From NCBI GenBank assembly GCA_014529385.2, contig CM043943.1:99818355-99882354 (forward strand): 64,000 nt of DNA, written 5' to 3'. Positions within the stretch are counted from its first letter, which is position 1. Every line of letters begins with the position of its first letter. The notes beneath the pieces were generated by a model, which worked only from the letters and a program-made list of their open reading frames with translations, was not told where the DNA came from and did no database searches. Shown one piece after another: positions 11,808 through 25,399 of this stretch. The DNA comes from Adiantum capillus-veneris. Its lineage: Eukaryota > Streptophyta > Polypodiopsida > Polypodiales > Pteridaceae. The translations under genes were made by a program, and so were the position numbers.

Positions 11808-12340
11808 TTAGTATTGGCACTGTATGAAGGTGATGCATGTGTATCCCACTTGTCTTTGTTTGAAGTCCAAAGGAGTATTCTTAATACGTGATTTTTTCAA
11901 ATCTCTTTCTAGATCAGACATAATCTCAGTCAAGGCATCGACTTTTTGATTGTTCAAGAGATGAATTTGATTGAACAAAATAGCATTTTCTTTTATCAAC
12001 CTTTGATTCATAGCAATTACTTGCTTTGATGTCTCCAACAAAGGGCAACAATAGCCATAAATATTCTTTGCTCCATCTCTAGAAAATTGTAAAAGAGATG
12101 TAGGATTTCTAAAATTAGGAGTTGAAAATGTGCAAGGATATATCGGATATATACTCCCATCACACCATAAATCAAAATATTGATGACCCAAACATCTCAA
12201 ATGGTGTATCTGATAGATGTAAGATTATGGGCTTTATTTCTTTTTTGTAAAGGCTCATGTTCTTCATCTATTTCAATATGAAGATTGTATTTACGTTTGC
12301 ATTGACAACTAGATAAAACACCCTGAGAAAAGTTCTCCAT
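11808..12340 (-). pseudogene. Unrecognised ORF with coiled-coil-like stretch
   Basis: An ATG at 12340 opens MENFSQGVLSSCQCKRKY and reads about 47 residues. After a one-base frame change near 12200 the frame continues for about 120 residues. The downstream part contains LLETSKQVIAMNQRLIKENA followed by further heptad-like Leu/Ile spacing, suggestive of a coiled coil. I do not recognise the family. There is no neighbour or repeat copy to help. It may be an exon or pseudogene of a host gene; the frame change argues against an intact gene. Confidence 0.3.
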
Positions 12341-14022
12341 TGTAAGAATAAAGAAGGAAGATGAAGTTTGACAATCAAATAGCTATACAAGCTTAAGTTT
12401 AACTTTAAAGTGGAAAAAGCCTAGAACACGTAGCAAAAACATAGATATTGTGATGTGAAGTGTTTCAATGCATGTAACATGTTATACAGAGACTAAATTA
12501 TGTACCTATTATGGATTTGTTCATGATTTTCCTTTGAATAGATTCTTTTGGAGAGAAGTATACTGCCACGCTATCACCTCATGTCAGATTCTATCTTTTT
12601 CAAGTCCATGGATTCATGCTACTCTTTCAATTGCATGGATTCATGCTACCTCCTTCTCCTACATTGTTGTGATCTTTATAGTTGCGTCAATGGAGGGTGC
12701 ATATATGTGACAAAGGCTCGAAAACCTTGCACTAGAATAGTATGACAAAAAGCAAGAAGAGTAGCTAGCTTATCAAAGCAAGAAAACATCAAGCTTGCCA
12801 TTGTCTCAGCTCCACCTTATCACAGATCAAATGACTTCTAAGCCATATGATCATAGGAACAATTTGTTTTTGGTCCCATGTTGATTGCATGGAAGCTGCT
12901 CTGCTTATATGGTATCTTGGGCACATCCTAGCTACTCCACAATTTCTTCTTGCTTTATTAGTTCAAAATATCCTCTTGGAGAATATTATCATTTTTGGTC
13001 CTTCATTTGGGATGTTTGTACGAGCAAAAATATTTTGTACATTCATGAATGGCTGCTAGTACTTGCTTTGATGTAGAGACCTAAAATCCTAGAGCTAGTA
13101 ATCATCCAGCCTATTGTCATGCCAGGTGCACTTCCTAATATCCTCAACTACCTAGTATGACTATGCCCGTGGTAAAATTTTGTATGAAGAGTCATCTAGA
13201 CTCTTTTTATCAAAGAGGGCCTCAACCATGTTAGTTGGTTTATTGTATTTTGAGTTATTCATCTCTTTTTTGAGAAAGCTGCTTATGCACTAGGATGTGT
13301 TACATGCAAGGTTTAGTGGTGTAGTCACAACAACTCTGCAATAGGCATGTTTTTTTGTTTTTGGTCCTACATTGGCGATGCCCACATGAATAAAAAAATT
13401 TGATACTGATAAGAGTGGTTACAAGTGTTGACCTTCATGTAGAGACTTACACAGCCATGGCTAGGGCTACATTTTCTCAGAAAGAGAGGCCGAGTAGATT
13501 TTGTCGCATTCTCATCATGGCAACCCTCCTTTGTGCTTGTATTTTTTAGCTTGGAGAAGTGAAGGAGAAATGTCTCTATTTTCTAGCCGTGAGGAGACAA
13601 CCACAATATTGCTACCTTGCCCCGCATTGTGGGCTGAAGATCAACCCCTCCCCATGCATTTCTAATTGTATGTCTTGATGTTTCTTTAGGAGCAAGAGTG
13701 ATCTTATGCCCCTTGATTGGACACTTGTCCATGTTTTGGCTACAAAAGTATGTACAAATGATTATTATAAATCTTCTTGGGGTGATGAGTCTGCTTTCAA
13801 AGATGAAGGAGTTCCAAAGTGGTATTTCTCGGTATCACAAATTTGCACATAGATTTTTGCACTTGGTTTGGGGTTGTATCTACTATCTTGCATGCAATGT
13901 AGTGAACCTATTTACATCCCTCTACATGCTACTGCAACCATAATTCATTCCTCCCTTGGTTTGTAAAAAAGGCATTTAAGAATGGAGGTGGTATGAGAGC
14001 CTAGGCTTCCATACAATTGGTG

Positions 14023-14072
<50 letters not shown>

Positions 14073-14686
14073 AAATATTGTTTCCCGCAATGTTAATGAT
14101 TTTTGTTCTCTTCTCTCAAACCTCACACCCCACAATATAAATGCATGCAGTCTAACATACTCAAAAACTACAAACATGGCTGCACATGGTAAGAGATTAC
14201 CAACCACACTTCACTCTTGCTCTTGAATGACACATGATTGCATGTGTATAGCACTATGGACCACAATCACATCACCCATAGGCTAGCCAATGGACTCACT
14301 CATGCTCTTGATGATTTAGCACTAATGATTTTACTTAGATGTCATAGCATTTAATCACCACTAGCCATCATGAATGTGAATGCTCTATGTACGTGTGGTT
14401 GAATTTTATGAGTTTAAAACTATAGTTCTCTTGATGGATGAATTTAGGCTTTTGCTGGATTCATCTAGACAAGTCTCTAGGAGCTCCAAGAATACAATCA
14501 AAGGAGCTTGGGGTTATTCAATGAAGCTATTAAAAGAATGATGAGACTCCAAGGCATGTCTCACAATATGTGGCCTTATGGCATAGCCAAGAGCTTGGAT
14601 GGCATGGATAGTTGTTCATTAATTATGGGTTAAAAGGTGTCAGAGTTACTTCATGACCTATTTATAGCTACATGTGAAAGACAATA

Positions 14687-14723
<37 letters not shown>

Positions 14724-15620
14724 CACAAACACATACACACACACACACACTTACTTCAAATTGAAAATTTTACTTTTAAAATTAAATTTAGCAGATAGAG
14801 ATACCTACAAACCCTTGAAAAAATTAGTGTATTTTATCTAAATACCTCTAAATTTTGGCAAAATGCCTTATCTTGCCCACAACAAAAGATTTTCCAGGTT
14901 TTCTTGTAGAATAATTTATTTCAAGCCTTGGGTAATAATTGAACACACATGCGCACTATGGCTAGGACCCAACAAGGAACACAGCTTGCATAGTCAGAAT
15001 ACGTGTATCCAACTATGGATACTTGCTTTACCAAGTGGAGAGACTGAGAGAAAGTTCAAAAGAGCATGCATCCTCTTTCTTGTCGAAGTCGCGAGAAAGA
15101 TCATAAAATCGAATCTGAGATCACCTTCGTTGTTCCTTGCTTCATCAAATAGAGAGAGAGAGAGATAGATCATTGACCACTCCCTTCTTGCTTTGTACTT
15201 GATCTTACTCCTTACAAGTCCTGAAAGACTTTTCTTTGCTAAGTTGATAGGGAGGGGAAGAGATTCCTTCCTCTCCTTCTTCAAAGCCGAGTGAGAGAGA
15301 TATTTTCGAGTTGAGAGAAAGAGAGATTGAGCTTCCCTTCATCTTCGTCGTGTTCTTTTGAACCCAAGTCGAGAGCAAGAGCAAGAGAGAGATTACTGGC
15401 TTGAACCTGAGCTCTTATCAATGGTTTTCTTGCCTCCCTTTGTCGAGAGAGGGAGAGACGAAGAGATTGGAGCTTTCTCCTCTTTGCCACCCTTGCTTCC
15501 CTCTCCTTTTGCCTCTCCTTGTTCTTCTCTAACTTCGTTATGTCCCCCCTCTACACACCCTAAGTGCCTTCCCCTTTTTTGCCTCTCGTTGCCTGCACCA
15601 TTTCCCCCTTTTCACGTTCA
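12341..15620. other. Non-coding stretch with degenerate duplication and microsatellites
   Basis: No gene is supported. Two diverged copies of a roughly 115-bp segment (about 12990-13105 and 13357-13475) share TTTTTGGTCC, an ACATGAAT-like stretch, CTTGC and GATGTAGAGAC-type words. (CT)n lies at 14026-14067 and (TG)n at 14691-14722, the latter followed by a short CA-rich complement. The remainder, including AG-rich 15140-15480, shows nothing recognisable. Confidence 0.6.
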
Positions 15621-15624
15621 TAAA

Positions 15625-15663
15625 CCCCCCCCCCCCCCCCCCCCCCCCCCCACACACACACAC
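15625..15663. repeat. Poly-C tract followed by (CA)n
   Basis: About 27 consecutive C residues run into a CA microsatellite. Such long C tracts are prone to sequencing-length error. Confidence 0.95.
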
Positions 15664-15669
15664 TTACAC

Positions 15670-16280
15670 ATTGCCTCATTGGGTGGCCTTCCCTTGGTTC
15701 ATATGGGAAACCATTGCAAGGCCTCAAAGTGCAAGCACTGGTGATAGCTTTGAAGAAGGGACCCTCAATTCCCATCCGCTCAAAAGTGCTTGTAGTTTCC
15801 TTGGCATAGCCATGTCGGCATTTTTTTCAACCAATGTGCTCCAAAAGACGAGCTTTTGAATTGAAAGCTCATTAAACATTTTATGTGCTTTCATAAGGGC
15901 ACCACTTGACATGCATCTCAAACAAAGCAATGTTGAGCATGGAATTTTCCCTTAAAGCTCCACTTGCCCTTGCACTCTTTGGCATAATATCACACTCAAT
16001 AGATCCTCAAACACTTGTTGCACTCCTAAATGCACATTATTTGGAATACATATCAACTAGGGCACCTCCTGGTATAACATTTGATTTGCATATTAATCAA
16101 AGCATAGTTTCCAAGCTCAATTATTTCTGACCATGCATCACCAAATCACCACATTAGGCATATATCTTGACCACGGTAGTGCCGAGCACAAGTCTATCAA
16201 CATACCCTGCTATCTGTGCACTGCATGAGATGACAATACAGACAAGATGATCCTTGACCGCTTATTGCCCTATTACATGC
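15670..16280 (-). pseudogene. Pentatricopeptide-repeat (PPR) pseudogene fragment
   Basis: Minus-strand translation gives scattered PPR signatures in two frames: GGALVDMYSK (stop where KCG would follow), IYA-stop-CGDL, and SSGALMKAHKMFNELSIQKL followed by VFWSTLV, then HGYAKETTSTFERMGIEG. These match the ALVDMYxKCGxxxxAxxVFxxL helix-turn-helix repeat of plant PLS-type PPR proteins, which bind organellar RNA for editing and processing. At least five stops and several frame changes show it is dead. No intron signals are seen, consistent with the intronless nature of most plant PPR genes. The family is established; fern affinity is only inferred from PPR abundance. Confidence 0.72.
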
Positions 16281-16284
16281 ACCA

Positions 16285-16818
16285 CATTTTAGAACCTAGC
16301 TGAAAGCGAAAAACTCCCAGTTGGCACACTCATCAACGCGACCAATCTGGTACAAAATTGGCCCCTAAGGGAACTTAAACTGCCAATATCTTGGAAACCA
16401 GAGCTCCAATTGCTGATTTGAAAAGGCGGATGTGCTCCACAAGATGAGCAGTTCATCCCTAATTCCTCATCTATAGTTTCCCAATCTGGTACATATCTAC
16501 AATCAATCCCAACTTCAAACTTGCATAACTTCTTCATCATAGCTCTAGTTGATGAGCCGTAAACACAGGCCCATAGAGAACCTTGAGTAATGAAATTCTA
16601 GACCATAAACTTCCTTTTTATATCACTGCATACATACCCACTTTTAGCATCAAAAACATAGGTTTTGTCCCTTTAAATCCGCATCTGGCATACATTTAGC
16701 AACAAACCTTTCTTGTTATCAAGCCTGGAAATTGCTTAATATACACATAGGATTCAAAGAAGCCAAACTTGCAAGCCTTGTCCCTTTTTCCCATCATGAA
16801 AGAGGAGCGGCATTACAT
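16285..16818 (-). repeat. Candidate 3' LTR region of element E
   Basis: The stretch lies 3' (minus strand) of the decayed element E polyprotein and of a polypurine-like ACAGGGGGTGGATG at about 16821-16834. No second LTR copy is in the window, so the boundary and identity are not proven. The 83-residue open frame at 16289-16540 is not recognised. Confidence 0.3.
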
Positions 16819-16859
16819 CCACCCCCTGTAAACCTGCACATCCTTCGGCATGTGCCGAC

Positions 16860-19800
16860 CTTCTTTCCTTTTAATCTACATCATCAAAAGATTCATCAGA
16901 CACATCATCCGATGCATACATATATCATCATTCCTTTGTTGCCGATCTAAGATTTGATCCTCAAAATTAAACTCACCTTCCGGTTTCTTGAACAGTTTGA
17001 TCCTTTTCCCTACAACAATAGGCACTCTAAGCTCAGTGCCATTGTGCTAACATAATTTATATGTTGTGTTGTCATAAACATGAAGTACATCATATGGTCG
17101 AAACCACCACTTGAACATCTTCCGCATAGCAGAGTATTGATTCTCCAAGCTACTATCGTAAACGAGTACCCAATCTCCATCTTTGATAGCAAAGGGCCGT
17201 AGTCTATGTTTTTCATCAATGCTACTTTATTCTTCAACCTTGCCTCCTTGAGGCTTTCTTTGTCCTACTCAATATCTTCTTGGTGCTTCTCAAGTTGATG
17301 AATACGTAAAGCAAGAAAATCTTTTGTAGGCATATCTACTTCTCATGCAACTATAGTCCAAGACATAATTGCCTCCTTGGTAGGCAGAATGGGTTTCTGC
17401 CCATGCATCAATTCAAAAGGCATATAACGTTTTACTAAACTATGTGTAGTGCGATCATCCCATAAAGCAAAAGGTAGCAGCTTAGGCCAATCACCAATAT
17501 GTCCTTGGCATGCCTTTGCTAAAGCCTTAACAATAGGTGGATGCTCTCTTTCACTTTTTCCATTACCTTTTGGATTGTATGCCATAGTAAGAGCCAATTT
17601 GATGCCCAAACCAACAAAGAACTCACTAGCTTCATCTGCACCCAACTCTCCTCTATCAGTAGTGATTCAACAACACAACCATACCTGAAAATTACATCTT
17701 CAAGCAAAACTTTGCATACATCACTTGTATCCTTTGTATGCAAAACTCTGCCTTCAACTTGGTTTGTGAGATCTTCTCTAGCAAGAACAATATGCCTCAT
17801 TTTCCAAACCCCCACTCGCATTGTAATCAAATCTACTACCTACTTGTAATGCATAGCTAGTGGATAAGTAGGATGTAATCCGTCTTGATGTCATACATTA
17901 GAATAGTGGAGGCATACTAAGCAAGTTTCCACAAACTGATCAACATATTTGTACATTCCCTTCCACCAGTAGTGGTCCTTGATTTTGAAAAAAGTTGCCC
18001 ATACCCTCTGTGTCTAGCCCATAAGCTTTCATAAAACTCTTTAATCGATTACCTGCTGTTGAGTTTCTTTATCACAAACAACCCGTTGTGGTACCCCTCT
18101 TGAACTCTTTGGTTGCTTTCACAAGTGACAATCCTTTGAAAAGTAGCTAAAGCCTTTTTCTTGATCCTCTTGTACTCTTGATCACTCCATCCCTCTTGCC
18201 TGGTAAGAGTATTGAGGTGATGGCCTATCAAAATCCATTCTCTATCATACATCTCTTCAGAAAAAACTTCAAAAACACAAGCATCAGTACCACAACTTTC
18301 ATGTAATTCGGAAGAGGTAGAGAACTTTAATCCCAAATCAGCATAAGTGGTAAGCATCCCCTCTTCATCTTCATATTTGGACCTTGAAACCATATTTGCT
18401 ATAGGGTTATCTCTGCCTGCAATGTGACAAAACTCAAGGTTAAGAGATTTAATAAATGCTATCCATCACAACATTGCAATGTTCGGAGTAGTGCAGTTTG
18501 CAATCATCCCTATCAAAGGTAAACAATCTCTCTCTACCACAACTAAAGCACCTATCAAATATTCTTTGTCAGACCTCAGGGTAGTAGCAACACCACAAAG
18601 TTCTCTCTTAACCTGTGGGTAACCTCTTTGACAAGCATTAAGCACTTTGCTCCAAATCGAACTGCGTACCTCTGACATCCTCATCATCTTGACCCACCCA
18701 ATATCTATCGGGCTAGTGTCAATGGTTAAGATCACTTGCCTTCCACACTTATAATCAACCTTTCTCAAGGTAGGAGCCTCAAGAAGCATTGTTTTCAATT
18801 TTTTAATGGCCATCGTATGAGCTTCTTCTTATACACCCTTCCTTAGCAATTGATAAAGCACCTTTGCAACATGAGAAAACTGCGGTAACCAAATATGATA
18901 AAATACACATGCACCCAAAAATCTTCGAACCTTAGTAACTGATGTGCATGTTTCTTTCATCTTCTGTATAGCTTCAACTTTAGCCGGACCCGATCATCTT
19001 TCATTTAGGCCGCACATGTGTCCCACAATTAAAACCTCTTTAGCACCAAAAATTGATTTTGGCCCTGAAAGTGTCAAGTTAACTTCTTCAAGCCTAGATA
19101 AAATGGCATCACAGTCAACAATATGCTGGGCCAAAAATTTTCGGAACTCCCTCTGGTCTTTTATCTTGTCTTTAAACCCTACTTCACATCCCTTGATTGG
19201 AAAATCATCAATGGAAGGCATAATAACTTGAGGTAAAGTCCCTCACCACTTCTTCATACCATTCATCATTGGAGCTACAGAGTTAGTAGCACCCTGTGGT
19301 AGAGTGCACATCCTCACCAGACCAAGAGGTGTACGCATTGTAGTAAGATCCTTCCTCTCCAAAGCAAGTTGAAGATGATTATATCCTCAGTAAAGATCAC
19401 CCATAGAGTAGATGGATCTTCTTGCAAAGTCTTCGGCAAACTCGTCCATTATTTGACCTATACCCACATTGCAAATTGTTACTTTGTTGACTAGTTGCAT
19501 ATCCTAAATGAACCTTAGGGTACCATTCTTCTTTGAAAATAGAGTATGGTGTGCGTGATGGTTCCAAAATGCCCATCCTTATCTTCTCATTTAGCAAATC
19601 AATAAGCTTTGGTAATTGAGATTTGGGTACTCGAACGGGGTATAAAGTCCATGGCATATGAGGAACAATAAATATAATTATAGGAGAAACAACATTTGGA
19701 TCTATACATCCAATCTCACCTGGCTCAAAAGCAAAGGCTTTACCATGTTTAGCATCTCTTGAAAGCATTTGATCTCCTCTTCAGTAAGGAAATCCTCCTC

Positions 19801-19862
19801 TCCAATCTTCACATGCTTCAATGTCTCTTTTGTGAACTTAAGCCCAATGTTCTTTAGATCTC
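16860..19862 (-). pseudogene. Ty3/gypsy element E polyprotein (RT, RNase H, integrase), heavily decayed
   Basis: From right to left on the minus strand: NIGLKFTKETLKHVKIGEEDF and KLIDLLNEKIRMGILEPSRT (RT start), SIYSMGDLY, TTMRTPLGLVRMCTLPQGAT, and the catalytic IDD of MPSIDDFPIKG near 19210. RNase H follows (18466-18813, LTIDTSPIDIGW), then a linker (18049-18393). The H2C2 remnant (TCLVCLHY) is near 17900, and the integrase end at 17343-17830 includes GKSEREH with the catalytic Glu. There are more than ten stops or frame changes. The MRTPLGLVRMCTLPQGATNS wording belongs to an RT group I associate with mosses, lycophytes and fungi, unlike the other Ty3 copies here. Confidence 0.8.
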
Positions 19863-20449
19863 TCAGTATAAGCTGCATTTAACTTTCTATCATCAACACA
19901 AACTCTCATTTTTCCATTTTTCTCAGGCACTATAATGATTGGCGATGACCATTTAGCTTCATGGATCGGTTTGATAAACCCAACAAGTAACAACTTATCA
20001 ATCTCCATCTTAACCCGTTCTACAAAATTTGGATTCATTCTATACCTCTGTTGCACAATCAAAACTGAATCCTCTTTCACATTAATATGATGCTGATGCA
20101 AATTAGCATCTATACCATTAACCTCTAAATAGTCCCATGCAAAAACATCTTTGTACGCCGTCAACAATTGAAACAAAACATGCAAGAATTGTCCATCCAC
20201 ATGAATGCTGACCTTGACTATCTTGGGATCCTCTTCACTACCTAAATTGAGGTCCTTTAGCTCATCTTCCTTGACTCTACTTGACCCTCCAAAACTTTTA
20301 TTGTAGACCTTCTCAACCAAATCTCTTGCTGTAAAGATTCCTTAGGACTAGGAATCAAATTCTAATCCACCATCTGCACAAACTCTGATCCTTGAATTTC
20401 TTGTCGAGGTAGTAAGTCTAAATTTTCCTCTTCTACTTCTTCCTCCTTT
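19862..20449 (-). pseudogene. Element F: RT amino-terminal fragment of a different Ty3 element
   Basis: The frame 19838-20320 reads KDVFAWDYLEVNGID, QQRYRMNPNFVERVKMEID, then SSPIIIVPEKNGKMRVCVDD and KLNAA. This is the standard Tat-type Ty3 RT start. It stops being RT-like at about 19862, exactly where element E begins, so the apparent end TERSKEHWA is a junction artefact. Upstream (20330-20449) a Glu-rich coding-like stretch continues to the boundary of the left inverted arm. Gag and protease are missing. The junction implies an internal deletion or recombination. Confidence 0.75.
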
Positions 20450-22625
<2,176 letters not shown>

Positions 22626-23145
22626 TTTTTCATGCATGGCCGCGGCCGCACCACTCGGGTAGTAGTGAGGGAATGATCAAAGCCAGAGAGAGAGGCCTCT
22701 TGTGTATCATACGTAGAAAGAGCTTCAATAATGCAAGTTTTTCTCCCTCTTTCACTTGGAAAAATAACGTTAATGTGGGGCTCTCTTCATCCCTTTTTCT
22801 TGCTTTGCTAGAGATGCCATGGGTCCTTCTCTTAGCCACATGATGATCGCCATAAATGCCCTTGGGCTACCATTGACTACTTGTCTGCCGCCCAACCCTT
22901 GGTGGTCCTTATGAAAATTTCTCCCCTCGGGTAGGTAGCATAACATAGTTCCCATGGTTTCCTTGGTGAGTTTGTAGATTCAGCAGGGTCGTTGAGCCTT
23001 TTACTTGCCAAAAAAAAAAGTTCTCCTTATTGCAAAAGACAAACATAGCTTATCTACTTGAAATACACATGGTTAAAAGAGAGTGAAAAACAAATAGATA
23101 TATATCCTCTGGGTGAGCTAGAGTGAGGTGCGGTTAACTCTGTGT
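22626..23145 (-). repeat. Candidate 3' LTR region of element I
   Basis: It follows, on the minus strand, the purine tract GGGGGAGGGC at about 23154-23163. It could begin with TGACACAGAG near 23145. No partner LTR is visible, so the extent is a guess. No gene is supported. Confidence 0.3.
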
Positions 23146-23172
23146 CATTAGCCCTCCCCCAAAGCTTAGGGG

Positions 23173-23850
23173 CATTTATGCCTCTAACTCATTTGCTTGG
23201 TTGTTGTCATTGGAGGTGCAGGTTGATGGTGTATCCTCGTCTGGAATGTCGATAGGTGGAGCTGGATCAAATCGTAGAAAATAGGGTTTAAGCCGCCATC
23301 CATTGACTCTGGTCTTTTGAAGGTTACCATCCACTTCCATGAGTTGGTAACTCCCATTGGCATATTTCTTCCTGATGATGAAAGGGCCTTCCCGCTGGAG
23401 TATGAACTTCTTATCTTTCAGTGTGTAGAAGCGATTGTCATAGAGGAGCACCAACGTGCCCTTGTTTAAATCTTTGTGCCGAAGATGCTGATTGAAACTA
23501 AGTTGTCTGTGTTCTGTCTGTGCCGCATAATGATTGATTGCCTCCTCTCTGTCCAATTGTAGTCGTTCCAATTTAAGATGTGATCTTTCAAATGCATGTT
23601 GGGCTGTTGAAACTGGCTTGCCATTATTCTGAGACTTGCAAGTTTCATTTCAATAGGTAAGATTGCCTCCTTACCAAATACCGAATGATATGGAGTGAAA
23701 CCCAAAGATGTTTGGGATGAGGTTTGGTAGGCCCATAAAGCTGGAAGTAGATACTTATCTCAGTCACCATGATGATTGTTAACTTGCTCTGTGATGATTT
23801 TACAAATCATTCCTTTCACTTTTTCAAGTAGGCCATTAGTCTACATAGCC
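23173..23850 (-). pseudogene. Ty3/gypsy integrase remnant (element I)
   Basis: The frame begins near 23850 with NGLLEKVKGMI, containing the catalytic Glu of the DDE core. It passes LPALWAYQTSSQTSLGFTPY and HSVFGKEAILPIEM, and after a frame change near 23560 ends with an integrase C-terminal segment (FILQREGPFIIRKKYANGSY, then VNGWRLKPYFLRF) and a stop at 23176. The first two catalytic Asp residues and everything upstream are missing. A polypurine tract lies directly downstream, so this is a true element end. Confidence 0.82.
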
Positions 23851-24330
23851 CACATGGCCATAAGGTGACCCGAAGCGGCACTAAACTCCAGAAATGGCAT
23901 CAGACACACAAAGTGTCAAATAGCTCTCGCGGCCAAACCGCATGTGTGTTTGCCACCAAACTTCACGAGCGGCTTTCCTAGACCATCAACAACCAAGTCC
24001 TATGGTGGTAGACCACCACAAGTCATCGACGACATGTAAACGCAACCACGGGCACTTCTAGAGTGACAAATTGCCAAACGAAGCTCCGGTGAAGTCAAAG
24101 TCGACAAAAACCTTATGGCAAGGATCCCCAAGGGACTGTGAAGCTATGAAGACCAACATCAAGAAATTTTATCGCCGAAAAGCACTCCAAGAGTCAGAAA
24201 ACAGCTCGGAGGCTCTGAAATCCACACAGGGAGTTTCTTTCTATCTATTTGATTTTTTTTTTGAAATAGGTCTTAAAAGGTACTCAGGGGGGCTCAGGGC
24301 AGACACCAGTAGCACTCACCGTAAAAATAT
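23851..24330. other. Non-coding stretch between element I and palindrome cluster 2
   Basis: No ORF is supported. The sequence is CAA/CCA-rich with no simple repeat. It could be the upstream part of the LTR or leader of the plus-strand element whose ORF begins at 25400. Confidence 0.4.
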
Positions 24331-24337
24331 CATCAGG

Positions 24338-25233
24338 AGACATCCTACGCGTAGGATGTCTCAAGGCCAAATCTGGGCACCAAACTCAACATCTCTTATC
24401 ACACACAGCTTCTGAATAGTATGTACAAGGTAGCCATCAAGTTTCATCACATTTGGACAAAAATTGATCTCATACACATCCAAAAACGCAAAGTCAGAGC
24501 ATAGAGGCAATAATGAGCCATAGACCTACCAAAACTAGTCCAAATCACATGAAACTTGCACAATATACTCATGAGCACATTGCCAAGCTATCTGTGTGGT
24601 CATCTGTGAAAAATGATGAAATAGACATCCTACGCGTAGGATGTGTAACTGACCAATTTGGCCCCCATATGGTATTTTTCAGTTCCAGATCTCTTTGTAA
24701 CACCTTCATGAGCTCATATATCAAGTTTCAAGCCATTCCCATCACATTTGGCCTCCAACACCTCCAAGATGCACTTTTTTGAGCCCAAAAACGCTACACA
24801 TGCTCTTACCAATACCAATTCTTGTCCAAATCAAAATCCAAGGACAGGGCCATGTTCCACATGTCAAGAGCTACCCACAGAACCAAATTCAAGTCATTTT
24901 GATGAAATAGACATTTTGATGAAATAGACATCCTACGTGTAGGATGTCTCGAGCATGATTTTGACCTACTGTGCAAGAACTGACTTCATAGGGGCCATTA
25001 ACATGGTGCAAGGAGCCTATATATCAACTTTCAACCCATTTGAATATCATTTTCCACCTGTTGAGGACATCCTACCCAATTTGTGATCCAAAAGCCTGAA
25101 TCTGCCCAGAAATGCACTTTTTGATGCCAAACCCAATTCCAATCACATAGCCATGTTGCATAGGTCAAGGGCCACCAGCCTACCAAGTTTCACCAAAAAC
25201 AGGCAAGGTAGACATCCTATGCGTAGCATGTCT
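24338..25233. repeat. Palindrome cluster 2 (GACATCCTACGCGTAGGATG, four copies)
   Basis: Four copies of a 24-bp palindrome lie at 24338-24361 (perfect), 24623-24646, 24926-24949 and 25210-25233. Centre-to-centre spacings are 285, 303 and 284 bp. Differences between copies are mainly at the central ACGCGT (ACGTGT, ATGCGT), as expected from loss of methylated CpG. The sequence between copies is diverged but keeps phrases such as ATATCAAGTTTCAAGCCATT and CACATTTGG, also found around cluster 1 on the other strand. The cluster ends 167 bp before the ATG of the next ORF. Confidence 0.88.
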
Positions 25234-25399
25234 AAATGATAATTTTTTAGCCAGAAAGCTACTGTGAGCACATGCAGAGTTTTCCTAGTTCCTTTTAAAA
25301 TTTATTTTTAATTTTCAAGTCATTTGGATAGTTAAAACTCTGTTTCTTAGCTAATATAGAAAAAACGCTAACTTCGGACTACTGAGTGCAACAAGATCC

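Noticed and set aside
12468-13943. Several plus-strand ORFs of 60-81 residues
   Set aside because: No recognisable motif, overlapping frames, and location in a degenerate duplicated non-coding segment.
19838-19862. TERSKEHWA as the natural end of an RT protein
   Set aside because: It is reading past a junction into element E in the wrong frame.
24338-25233. CRISPR-like array of palindromic repeats
   Set aside because: Spacing is about 290 bp, repeats are perfect palindromes, and the context is plant retroelements with no cas genes.
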